From positions 1 through 33,956 of the forward strand of contig JANJXC010000043.1 of NCBI GenBank assembly GCA_024709225.1: a stretch of DNA of 33,956 nt. The letters are read 5' to 3'. This DNA comes from Gammaproteobacteria bacterium. Its GTDB lineage: Bacteria > Pseudomonadota > Gammaproteobacteria > Thiohalomonadales > Thiohalomonadaceae. The notes beneath the pieces were generated by a model. It ran no database searches. It was not told the origin of the DNA and worked only from the letters and a program-made list of their open reading frames with translations. A program made the translations under genes and the position numbers. Within the stretch, counting starts at the first letter, position 1. Each line of letters opens with the position of its first letter. This document shows, piece after piece, positions 7,453 to 13,887 of this stretch.

Positions 7453-8838
7453 TTAACGGTTCAGCCAGGGTTGGAGGGCACCGATGGCGTGCAGAAAGAT
7501 GAGCAGCACCGCCACCGGCGTGACATAGCGGGTAACGAAACGCCAGGCGCGGAACAGCGGGCCATCACCAATCCCCAGCTCGCTCACCGCAGACTCGCGC
7601 CGCATCGCCCACACCGCAAAGATGGCAATCAACAGGCCGCCCAGCGGCAGCATGATGTTTACCGTCAGATAATCCAGCAGGTCGAAGAAGGTCAGACCGA
7701 AAACCTTGTAGCGGTCACCCGACCAGATGTTGAAGGAAAAGATGGTGCCCAAGCCCAGAAACCAGGCCGTGCCACCCGCCAGTGCCGTCGCCATCACACG
7801 ACTCAGGCGCAGGTTTTCCACCAGATAGGCAACCAGCGGTTCGATGAGGGAAATGGCGGAGGTCCAGGCGGCGAAGATCAGCAGCAGGAAGAACAACGCA
7901 CCAAAAAACTCGCCGCCGGGCATACGGCCGAAGGCGATGGGCAGGGTCTGGAAGATAAGTCCCGGTCCGGCCCCGGGGGCCAGACCGTTGGCAAAGACGA
8001 TGGGGAAGATGGCCATGCCGGCAAGCAGCGCCACCAGCGTATCGGCCACGGCGATGGTCAAGGTGGCATGGGTGATGGAGACATGCCGGGGCAGGTAGGA
8101 GCCGTACACCATGATGGCGCCCATGCCGAGGCTCAAGGTGAAAAAGGCATGGCCCATGGCGACAAGTACGCTGTTGGGGCTCAACTTGCTGAAGTCAGGG
8201 GTAAACAGAAAGGTCAGTGCCTGCTCGAAGGCGCCGGTATTCATCGCATAGCCCACCAGCACCAGCAACAACACCATCAACAGCGGCATCAGATAGCGTA
8301 CCGCCTGCTCCAGCCCGCTGCGCACACCGCGCGCCACCACCACCATGGTCATCACGATGAAAAGCGTATGCCAGGCCAGCAGGCGCTCCGGATCCGCCAC
8401 CAGGTTGTAGAAGATATTGTTGACCCCATCGGGGGTGAGGCCGGTGAACACGCCGCTGCCGGTACGCACCAGATAGGCCAGGGCCCAACCGGCGATAACG
8501 CCGTAATAGGAAAGGATCAGAACCCCGGCCAGAATGCCCAGCCAGCCCAGATAACGCCAGAAGCCGTGGCGCCCCTCCTCCTGGGCCAGATGACGCATGG
8601 TGTTGATGGGGCTGCGACGGCCGCGGCGACCGAGCATGATCTCGGCCATCATGATGGGGATGCCGATGAGCGTGATGCACACCAGATACACCAGTACAAA
8701 GGCGCCGCCACCGTTCTCGCCGGTGATGTAGGGAAACTTCCAGATATTGCCCAGGCCCACCGCCGAACCGGTGGCGGCGAGCACAAAGGTCCAGCGCGAC
8801 GACCACTGGCCATGGATAGGCTCTCTGGATGACTTCAT
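7453..8838 (-). CDS. Sodium-dependent transporter, SNF/NSS family
   Basis: Inner-membrane sodium-coupled symporter of the neurotransmitter:sodium symporter family, probably for an amino acid or related small substrate that cannot be named from sequence. The 461-residue protein has 11-12 hydrophobic segments. Segment 1 carries the family signature GSAVGLGNIWKFPYITGENGG (first 14 residues match the unwound Na+/substrate site in LeuT). Segment 6 contains the AWTSAISLIEP motif around residue 325. The ATG at 8838 is favoured over the TTG at 8850 because GGGGAGAG stands just ahead of it. It is the first gene of a short run with ratA and rnfH. Its insertion between smpB and ratA departs from the E. 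coli arrangement. Confidence 0.93.
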   Translation of the reverse strand: MKSSREPIHGQWSSRWTFVLAATGSAVGLGNIWKFPYITGENGGGAFVLVYLVCITLIGIPIMMAEIMLGRRGRRSPINTMRHLAQEEGRHGFWRYLGWLGILAGVLILSYYGVIAGWALAYLVRTGSGVFTGLTPDGVNNIFYNLVADPERLLAWHTLFIVMTMVVVARGVRSGLEQAVRYLMPLLMVLLLVLVGYAMNTGAFEQALTFLFTPDFSKLSPNSVLVAMGHAFFTLSLGMGAIMVYGSYLPRHVSITHATLTIAVADTLVALLAGMAIFPIVFANGLAPGAGPGLIFQTLPIAFGRMPGGEFFGALFFLLLIFAAWTSAISLIEPLVAYLVENLRLSRVMATALAGGTAWFLGLGTIFSFNIWSGDRYKVFGLTFFDLLDYLTVNIMLPLGGLLIAIFAVWAMRRESAVSELGIGDGPLFRAWRFVTRYVTPVAVLLIFLHAIGALQPWLNR

Positions 8839-8935
8839 GGCTCTCCCCAATTCCTGCGAATGGGCGCAATTGTCGGTGAATTCGCCACGCGCCTCAACAC
8901 ATATACTCCCGTTCGCTTCCCGTCAGCCTCCCCCG

Positions 8936-8941
8936 TATAAT
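8936..8941 (+). promoter_or_regulatory. -10 element close to smpB
   Basis: A perfect TATAAT lies only eight bases before the smpB ATG. Transcription from it would begin at or within two bases of the start codon, giving a leaderless or nearly leaderless message. No Shine-Dalgarno sequence precedes the ATG. The -35 region is poor. A second, weaker TATACT at 8902-8907 could give a short leader instead. Confidence 0.45.
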
Positions 8942-8949
8942 GCCGCCCC

Positions 8950-9435
8950 ATGTCGAAACAGAGCTCAACCACCAAAGGCGCCGGCACCAGCACCATCGCC
9001 GCCAACAAAAAGGCCCGCCACGACTTCTTTATCGAAGATCGCATGGAGGCCGGCATCGCGCTGGAGGGCTGGGAGGTCAAGAGCCTGCGCGCCGGCCGCA
9101 TCCAGCTGGTGGACAGCTACGTCATCCTCAAGGACAACGAGGCCTGGCTGCTGGGCGCCCTGATCACCCCGCTGCCCACCGTGTCCACCCACTACACGCC
9201 GGACCCGAAGCGCACCCGCAAGCTGCTGTTGCACCGCGAGGAACTGGACAAACTCATCGGCGCGGTGGAGCGCAAGGGCTATACCCTCATCGCCCTGTCG
9301 CTGTACTGGAAGCGCGGCAAGTGCAAGGTGGAGCTGGGCCTGGCCAAGGGCAAGCAGGCCCATGACAAGCGCGACTCCGAGCGCGACCGCGACTGGCAGC
9401 GCGAAAAACAGCGCCTGATGAAGAGTTCGCGCTGA
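8950..9435 (+). CDS. smpB: SsrA-binding protein SmpB
   Basis: RNA-binding partner of tmRNA in trans-translation, needed to rescue ribosomes stalled on broken messages. The 161-residue protein has the oligonucleotide-binding fold with [24 protein letters not shown] (key part GWEVKSLR) near residues 20-50, and the basic C-terminal tail ([20 protein letters not shown]) that enters the empty mRNA channel. It is followed after 69 bases by the tmRNA gene itself. No ribosome-binding sequence precedes the ATG, and a TATAAT stands eight bases upstream. Confidence 0.97.
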   Translation: MSKQSSTTKGAGTSTIAANKKARHDFFIEDRMEAGIALEGWEVKSLRAGRIQLVDSYVILKDNEAWLLGALITPLPTVSTHYTPDPKRTRKLLLHREELDKLIGAVERKGYTLIALSLYWKRGKCKVELGLAKGKQAHDKRDSERDRDWQREKQRLMKSSR

Positions 9436-9454
9436 AGATAGCCGGTAGTTTCCA

Positions 9455-9483
9455 GTGACAGGGAACTTTCCTGCCGCTATCAT
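9455..9483 (+). promoter_or_regulatory. Sigma70-type promoter of ssrA
   Basis: GTGACA (9455-9460, five of six to TTGACA), a 17-base spacer, then TATCAT (9478-9483, five of six to TATAAT). Transcription should start near 9490, leaving about 15 bases of leader to be removed from the tmRNA precursor. Confidence 0.7.
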
Positions 9484-9504
9484 CTCCAATGTTCCGACAT
9501 CAAT

Positions 9505-9866
9505 GGGGGCGACCTGGCTTCGACGTGGGTTGCGAAACCGGAGGTGCATGCCGAGGCGCAGACAACCTCGTAAATCCAGCTGCAAACCATATAGTTGCCA
9601 ACGACGACAACTACGCACTCGCTGCTTAAAACCCAGTAGGGTGCCCTCTGACCGGAGCCGTGCTTGTGCGTCCGCCATCAGGGGTCGACTCTCACAAGAC
9701 CGCGACAAGGTTTGTTCGGGGCCAAGTCGTTAAAACCTTACCGGACTCGCCGTCAGTGTGCCCTGCCCGTCGGGTTGCTGCCGGTTAAATCAATGGCGTG
9801 GCTAAGCATGTAGAACCAATGGCAGAGGACTTGCGGACGCGGGTTCGATTCCCGCCGCCTCCACCA
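9505..9866 (+). ncRNA. ssrA: Transfer-messenger RNA (tmRNA)
   Basis: The 362-base RNA rescues stalled ribosomes together with SmpB. The acceptor stem pairs GGGGGCG (9505-9511) with CGCCTCC (9856-9862), with one G-U pair, followed by discriminator A and an encoded CCA (9864-9866). The T arm GGGTTCGATTCCC is intact. The tag frame is at 9597-9629: resume codon GCC, peptide ANDDNYALAA, then TAA; it is preceded by the usual ATAGTT. The tag differs from E. coli (ANDENYALAA) by one Asp for Glu. The gene lies directly after smpB and ends in a strong terminator. tmRNA genes are common integration sites, but no integrase or duplicated 3' end is seen here. Confidence 0.98.
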
Positions 9867-9870
9867 ATCC

Positions 9871-9904
9871 AAACCCCTGACCGTTCGCGGTCAGGGGTTT
9901 TTTA
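9871..9904 (+). terminator. Rho-independent terminator of ssrA
   Basis: A perfect 13-bp stem (AAACCCCTGACCG / CGGTCAGGGGTTT) closed by TTCG and continuing into a T run. It starts five bases after the CCA end of the tmRNA. Confidence 0.95.
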
Positions 9905-9974
9905 TTGTCCGTAACCGCGCGCGGTGTACGCGCGTGATGGCACCGTGTGAAACCGTGCCTACCGCTACAAAGCA

Positions 9975-10640
9975 CTATTTCCCGGCGATGTAGCGCCGAT
10001 CGTCGAAGGTGAACAGCCAGTGCGGCTTCATCAGGGCCATGCCGGTGACCAGCATGCCGGTCATGAAGCCCTCGCCGAACATCATGAAGGGCGTATAGGG
10101 CAGATAGTTGCGCAGTACGGCATCGATGCTGTACGGCCCGAACCCGACCAGCAGCAGCGAGGCCGCGGCGACGGTCAACGCCATCGACAGACCGGCACAG
10201 AAAAAGGCGTTGACCAGGATGTAGACGAAGAAATGGTGTGGCAGATACCAGACGGCCAGGCGATAGACTGCATGGGTAAACAGTACCGGCAAGGCCCCCA
10301 TCAGCAGGACATTGACGGCGAAGGCCTGCCAGGCGATGACGCCATTCAACACGGTACCGGCCAGCACCAGGCTGATGCCCACCAGGGCCACCTCCCAGCC
10401 GTACATGAGCATGAACAGGGTGCCGCCCAACAGATGGAAGGTGAGCCCCGGCTTGATGCCCGCCTTGAGGCTCCAGATCAGCAGCAACAGTACGCAGCTG
10501 CCCAGCAGTACGTGCATCAATTCCTTGTCACGGAAGCGCCGCCAGGGTGCATTGCGCACAGCCTGGGCGAATAACAGCACAAACAGGGCTGTGGCGGCCC
10601 AGTGCAACCAGGGCGGGAGTAGCGTATAGGGCAAATTCAT
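9975..10640 (-). CDS. CbiM-like energy-coupling factor permease, orphan
   Basis: A 221-residue integral membrane protein with about six hydrophobic segments, of the family usually annotated as energy-coupling factor ABC transporter permease (CbiM-like, cobalt/nickel uptake S component). Features are the KPGLTFHLLGGTLFMLMYGWE segment (core TFHLLGGTL) with a conserved His, and YTPFMMFGEGFMTGM near the C-terminus. The ATG at 10640 removes an N-terminal extension that runs into the iscU terminator and lacks family similarity. No ATPase or transmembrane partner gene (CbiO, CbiQ, CbiN) lies nearby, so its substrate and even its transport role are open. It stands alone between ssrA and iscU. Confidence 0.75.
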   Translation of the reverse strand: MNLPYTLLPPWLHWAATALFVLLFAQAVRNAPWRRFRDKELMHVLLGSCVLLLLIWSLKAGIKPGLTFHLLGGTLFMLMYGWEVALVGISLVLAGTVLNGVIAWQAFAVNVLLMGALPVLFTHAVYRLAVWYLPHHFFVYILVNAFFCAGLSMALTVAAASLLLVGFGPYSIDAVLRNYLPYTPFMMFGEGFMTGMLVTGMALMKPHWLFTFDDRRYIAGK

Positions 10641-10692
10641 CGGCGGCTCGCGAGAATATCCTGCCTGACAGTATGGCAGAAATGCGAAATCT

Positions 10693-10719
10693 AAAAAAAA
10701 GCGCGGCCGGGGCCGCGCT
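10693..10719 (-). terminator. Rho-independent terminator downstream of iscU
   Basis: Read on the minus strand, AGCGCGG, a 6-base loop CCCCGG, then CCGCGCT, followed by eight T. It lies about 25 bases after the iscU stop and separates iscU from the CbiM-like gene. Confidence 0.9.
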
Positions 10720-10743
10720 GTCGTCCACAAGGGGAGAGAGCAA

Positions 10744-11124
10744 CTAGTGCTGTTTGCCGCGGTAATCCGCAATCGCGGCCTTGATGGCATCCTCGGCCAA
10801 TACCGAGCAATGGATTTTCACCGGCGGCAGGGCCAGCTCCTCGGCAATCTGACTGTTCTTGATCTGCGCCGCCTCATCCAGGGTCTTGCCCTTCATCCAC
10901 TCGGTGACCAGGGAGCTGGAGGCGATGGCCGAGCCACAGCCATAGGTCTTGAACTTGGCATCCTCGATGATGCCATCGGGACGCACCTTGATCTGCAGCC
11001 GCATCACGTCTCCGCAGGCCGGCGCGCCGACCATGCCGGTACCCACATTGCTTGCATCCTTGTCCAGGGCGCCAACATTGCGCGGATTTTCATAGTGATC
11101 GATAACCTTGTCGCTGTACGCCAT
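10744..11124 (-). CDS. iscU: Iron-sulfur cluster scaffold IscU
   Basis: Scaffold on which IscS assembles Fe-S clusters before HscA/HscB pass them to target proteins. The 126-residue protein is complete. The three ligand cysteines are Cys37 (GAPACGD, with Asp39), Cys63 (YGCGSAIASSS) and Cys106 (IHCSVLAEDAI), and the HscA recognition motif LPPVK is at 99-103. This is the Isc type, not SufU. The ATG at 11124 has GAGGTG seven bases upstream. iscR, iscS, iscA, hscB, hscA and fdx are all missing from both sides, and a strong terminator closes the unit, so iscU is a single-gene unit here. Whether a second iscU lies in a complete isc operon elsewhere cannot be seen. Confidence 0.95.
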   Translation of the reverse strand: MAYSDKVIDHYENPRNVGALDKDASNVGTGMVGAPACGDVMRLQIKVRPDGIIEDAKFKTYGCGSAIASSSLVTEWMKGKTLDEAAQIKNSQIAEELALPPVKIHCSVLAEDAIKAAIADYRGKQH

Positions 11125-11172
11125 GACTGCACCTCGCCGTAATCTTCATTCACCCCTGCCATAACAGGGGCA

Positions 11173-11196
11173 ATACCATAGTATTTTTGTCAAGAT
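11173..11196. promoter_or_regulatory. Possible IscR-like operator upstream of iscU
   Basis: In the iscU reading direction the site reads TTGAC, five A, then TACTATGGTAT. It resembles the IscR type 1 pattern as I recall it (TTGACTA ... ACTCGGGTAT), with several mismatches. A TACTAT that could serve as -10 falls inside it, so binding would block transcription. The score rests on memory of the consensus and is weak evidence. Confidence 0.3.
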
Positions 11197-11228
11197 TAGC
11201 CGTGTCGGCACGCCCCGTCAAGCAGCGC

Positions 11229-11234
11229 TATAAT
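11229..11234 (+). promoter_or_regulatory. -10 element of the MFS gene
   Basis: A perfect TATAAT lies 30 bases upstream of the ATG at 11265; the matching -35 is poor. It supports that start codon over in-frame codons further upstream, which lie before this element. Confidence 0.45.
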
Positions 11235-11264
11235 CGCCCTCCACTTCCGGCCCACCATCACCTC

Positions 11265-12497
11265 ATGCTGTCCCATCTGTTCCGCTCCCTCCGCCACCCG
11301 CAGTTTCGTCTGTTCTACTTCGGGCAGCTCATCTCCATCACCGGCACCTGGATGCAGAACATGGCACAGGCCTGGCTGGTCTACCGCCTCAGCCAATCCG
11401 CGCTGATGCTCGGCGCAGTCGCCTTTGCCGCCATGCTGCCGGTGCTGCTGTTCGGCTTGGCCGGCGGCATGCTGGCCGACCGCCTGCCGCGTCGCTCACT
11501 GCTGATTTTCGCCCAGCTGGTTGCGATGGTGCAGGCCCTGCTGCTGGCGCTCTTGGTGTTCGGTGGCTGGGTGGAGACCTGGCATGTGGTGATACTCGCC
11601 TTCCTGCTGGGGCTGGTGCATGCGGTGGAAATGCCCAGCCGCCACTCCTTCCTCGCCGAGCTGGTGCCGACAGCGGACCTGCCCAATGCCATTGCCCTCA
11701 ACTCCAGCATCTTCAATCTGGCGCGCTTCGCCGGCCCCGCCATCGCCGGCACCCTGGTCGCCACCTACGGCGAAGCACCGGTATTCCTGCTCAACGCGTT
11801 CAGCTTTCTGGCCGTGCTGTGGGGCCTGCTCCATCTCAGCGCCGGGCGCCAGGCCGCCAGCCAATCGGCACAGAGCCAGTGGCGCCGCCTGCGTGAAGGG
11901 CTGGAGTATGCCTGGGACAACCGGCCGATCCGCGCGGCGCTGCTTCTGCTCACCGCGGGCAGCCTCACCGCACCGTCCTACACCGTGCTGATGCCGGTGT
12001 TCGCCCATCAGGTATTTGGCGGCGGTGCCGGACAACTCGGCCTGCTGCTCGGCACCGCCGGCGCCGGGGCTCTGCTCGCGGCCATGCGTCTGGCCTGGCT
12101 GGGTGGACAACAGCACCTGAGCCACAACATCGCCCTCGCTGCGCTCACTGCGGGGACCGGGATGCTGCTATTCGCCAACACCACCACCCTGTTGTTCGCC
12201 CTGCCCCTGCTGGTGCTGCTGGGTTTTGCCGTCACCACCATGGCCACCTCCATCAACACCCTGATCCAGATGCAGGTCCCCAACCAGTTGCGCGGGCGCA
12301 TCATGGCGCTGTTCGCGGTGCTGTTCATCGGTATTACCTCGGTGGGCAATCTGCTGACGGGTTTTGCCGCCACGCATCTTGGCGTGGCCGCCACGGTAAT
12401 GCTGGCGGGCGCGATATGCGCCGGTGCCGGCGCGGTATACCGACTGGCGCCGGGGCAGGTGGGGCGTGAGGGGAATGACGCGAGGACTGAGGACTGA
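11265..12497 (+). CDS. MFS transporter, EntS-like (MFS_3) group
   Basis: Major facilitator superfamily exporter in the inner membrane, resembling the enterobactin-exporter group; the substrate cannot be stated. The 410-residue protein has about 12 hydrophobic segments. The motif A-like loop between segments 2 and 3 reads GGMLADRLPRRSLL, and an equivalent second-half loop region includes QVPNQLRGRIMALF. Other family marks are the GTWMQNMAQAWLVYRLS start of segment 1 and MPSRHSFLAELVP near residue 120. The ATG at 11265 follows a TATAAT by 30 bases. The last codons and the stop are made by two copies of the heptamer GGACTGA, giving a C-terminus ARTED. It ends three bases from the convergent DUF1249 gene, with no terminator between. 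Confidence 0.88.
   Translation: MLSHLFRSLRHPQFRLFYFGQLISITGTWMQNMAQAWLVYRLSQSALMLGAVAFAAMLPVLLFGLAGGMLADRLPRRSLLIFAQLVAMVQALLLALLVFGGWVETWHVVILAFLLGLVHAVEMPSRHSFLAELVPTADLPNAIALNSSIFNLARFAGPAIAGTLVATYGEAPVFLLNAFSFLAVLWGLLHLSAGRQAASQSAQSQWRRLREGLEYAWDNRPIRAALLLLTAGSLTAPSYTVLMPVFAHQVFGGGAGQLGLLLGTAGAGALLAAMRLAWLGGQQHLSHNIALAALTAGTGMLLFANTTTLLFALPLLVLLGFAVTTMATSINTLIQMQVPNQLRGRIMALFAVLFIGITSVGNLLTGFAATHLGVAATVMLAGAICAGAGAVYRLAPGQVGREGNDARTED
12484..12497. repeat. Two copies of heptamer GGACTGA at the MFS stop
   Basis: Two perfect copies of GGACTGA supply the last codons and the TGA stop of the MFS gene. The same heptamer builds the long array at 21051-21149, some 8.5 kb away, on the same strand. 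Confidence 0.85.
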
Positions 12498-12500
12498 GGT

Positions 12501-12938
12501 TCAGGGCTGCTCGACGGCCACGTGACCGTGACGGCGGCAGTGCTGCAACACATCATGCAGCAGACGATTCACCTGGCTGCGTTCGTCACGCTGGAAGCCT
12601 TCGGCCTGACGCGCTGCGTAGCGCGGCGGGATGTGGGCGCAGTCCTGATAGGCAGTCACCTCGGCCAAGCGCGCATCGTGATAGATACGTACCTTGAGCC
12701 GTAACGGCGGCGGCAACTGGCCGTCGCCGGCGAAGGGCGTGGTCAGGGTGATATGGGTGGTATAGGGGCCGGTGTCCTCCTCCACCACCACGCGCAGGGC
12801 ACCGCCATCGCCGCCCAGGACGAAACAGGCGCCGGGCCGCAGACGCGGCAGCAGCCGGCGCAACAGCAGGTAATTCTCCTCGAACAGCCACAACGGATGC
12901 GGCTGCAGCTTGCGGCGGGAAAGGGGATGACGATTCAT
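12501..12938 (-). CDS. DUF1249 (YqiB-like) protein
   Basis: A 145-residue cytosolic protein of the DUF1249 family, function unknown; E. coli YqiB is a member. Shared marks are the N-terminal FEENYLLLRRLLP (NFSQLRRLLP in YqiB), the LKVRIYHDARLAEVTAYQ strand (VRLYHDAMVAEV in YqiB), and the C-terminal QRDERSQVNRLLHDVLQHC (QRDEKHQINQFLADWL in YqiB). It sits 17 bases after the fliA stop and may be cotranscribed with it. In other gammaproteobacteria the family is not tied to flagella, so this is probably a chance neighbour at the border of the cluster. Confidence 0.85.
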   Translation of the reverse strand: MNRHPLSRRKLQPHPLWLFEENYLLLRRLLPRLRPGACFVLGGDGGALRVVVEEDTGPYTTHITLTTPFAGDGQLPPPLRLKVRIYHDARLAEVTAYQDCAHIPPRYAARQAEGFQRDERSQVNRLLHDVLQHCRRHGHVAVEQP

Positions 12939-12955
12939 GCGGCAGAGAGTAACAG

Positions 12956-13669
12956 CTACTTGTTCAACCAGTCACCCAACCGTGCACGCAGGCGCAGATA
13001 GGCCTGGCTGAGCAATTGACTGACACGCGACTCGGTGACGTTGAGCACCGCGCCGATCTCTTTGAGATTGAATTCCTTGTCGTAATACAGACTGAGCACC
13101 AGCCGTTCGCGCTCCGGCAGAGTCTCGATGGCCGCGGCCAGACTGGTGGCAAAGCGCTCATTCTGCACCTCGCGCAGCGGGGCCGGCTCGTTAACCGGCA
13201 GGCCATCGCCCATGGCGGACTCATCCAGGCCCAGATCCTCGAAATTGGCCACCTTGCTGGTGCTGGCATCAAGCAGGATCTGGTGGTATTCGTCGAGGGA
13301 AATCCCCATCTCGCGCGCCACTTGCTGATCGGTAGCGTCGCGGCCCGTATCCGCCTCCACGCGACGCACCGCCTCGGCAACCTCGCGTGCCTTGCGATGC
13401 ACCGACTTGGGGGCCCAGTCGTTACGGCGCAGTTCATCGAGCATGGCGCCACGTACGCGGATGGACGCATAGGTCTCAAAGCTCGCCCCCTGGGACTCGT
13501 CGTAATGGCGGGCGGCGTCGAGCAGGCCGATCATGCCGGCCTGGATCAGATCATCGACCATCACGCTGGCAGGCAGGCGACCGATCATGTGATAGGCAAT
13601 ACGCTTCACCAGCGGCGCAAAACGCGTCACAAGTGCATCGTCGGAACGTATTCCCTGGGCTGTGTACAT
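12956..13669 (-). CDS. fliA: Flagellar sigma factor FliA (sigma28)
   Basis: Sigma28 directs RNA polymerase to late flagellar promoters (TAAAGTTT-N11-GCCGATAA) and is held back by FlgM until the hook is complete. The 237-residue protein has region 2 (LVKRIAYHMIGRLPA, VDDLIQAGMIGLLDAARHYD, FETYASIRVRGAMLDELRR), region 3 (VHRKAREVAEAVRRVEA) and region 4 with the helix-turn-helix (LPERERLVLSLYYDKEF, LKEIGAVLNVTESRVSQL). A TATGAT lies about 25 bases upstream with a poor -35 and no clear ribosome site. In many polar flagellates fliA follows flhF-flhG; here it follows fliK directly across a repeat-bearing gap. Three of its likely target promoters (fliC, fliS, fliD) are in this window. Confidence 0.97.
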   Translation of the reverse strand: MYTAQGIRSDDALVTRFAPLVKRIAYHMIGRLPASVMVDDLIQAGMIGLLDAARHYDESQGASFETYASIRVRGAMLDELRRNDWAPKSVHRKAREVAEAVRRVEADTGRDATDQQVAREMGISLDEYHQILLDASTSKVANFEDLGLDESAMGDGLPVNEPAPLREVQNERFATSLAAAIETLPERERLVLSLYYDKEFNLKEIGAVLNVTESRVSQLLSQAYLRLRARLGDWLNK

Positions 13670-13742
13670 GCTGGCGTCTGGACGTCAGGAAGGTTGCAGC
13701 CATCATAGCAAAGGCCGACGGAGGTAGGGGAACGGCGTGGAC

Positions 13743-13814
13743 AGGAGATCGGGAGATCGGGAGATCGGGAGATCGGGAGATCGGGAGATCGGGAGATCGG
13801 GAGATCGGGAGATC
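13743..13814. repeat. Octamer tandem array, 9 x GGGAGATC
   Basis: Nine head-to-tail 8-bp units without interruption; eight are GGGAGATC and the first is AGGAGATC. Eight GGG tracts with 5-base loops satisfy the simple G-quadruplex rule twice over on the plus strand. Each unit carries one GATC, so nine GATC sites stand exactly 8 bp apart. The array lies in the 218-base gap between fliK and fliA, which holds no gene. Confidence 0.97.
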
Positions 13815-13848
13815 AAAAGGCTGTCACCCGTCACGCGGCAACACCAGC

Positions 13849-13858
13849 GATCTCCCGA
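13849..13858. repeat. Inverted copy of the octamer unit
   Basis: GATCTCCCGA is the reverse complement of the last ten bases of the octamer array (13805-13814). Arm and array are separated by 34 bases, so a 10-bp stem can form between fliK and fliA. Confidence 0.75.
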
Positions 13859-13887
13859 CCTCGCGCCATTTGCCGACGCCCCGGTGC

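Noticed and set aside
7471..8832. A 453-codon open frame on the plus strand opposite the SNF-family transporter
   Set aside because: Gln/His/Gly-rich translation, typical of the reverse reading of a membrane protein; the transporter on the other strand has clear family motifs.
9505..9866. tmRNA gene as an attachment site of an integrated element
   Set aside because: No integrase, no repeated tmRNA 3' end and ordinary housekeeping genes on both sides.
13743..13814. Octamer array considered as a CRISPR array
   Set aside because: Units are 8 bp, head to tail, with no spacers and no cas genes nearby.
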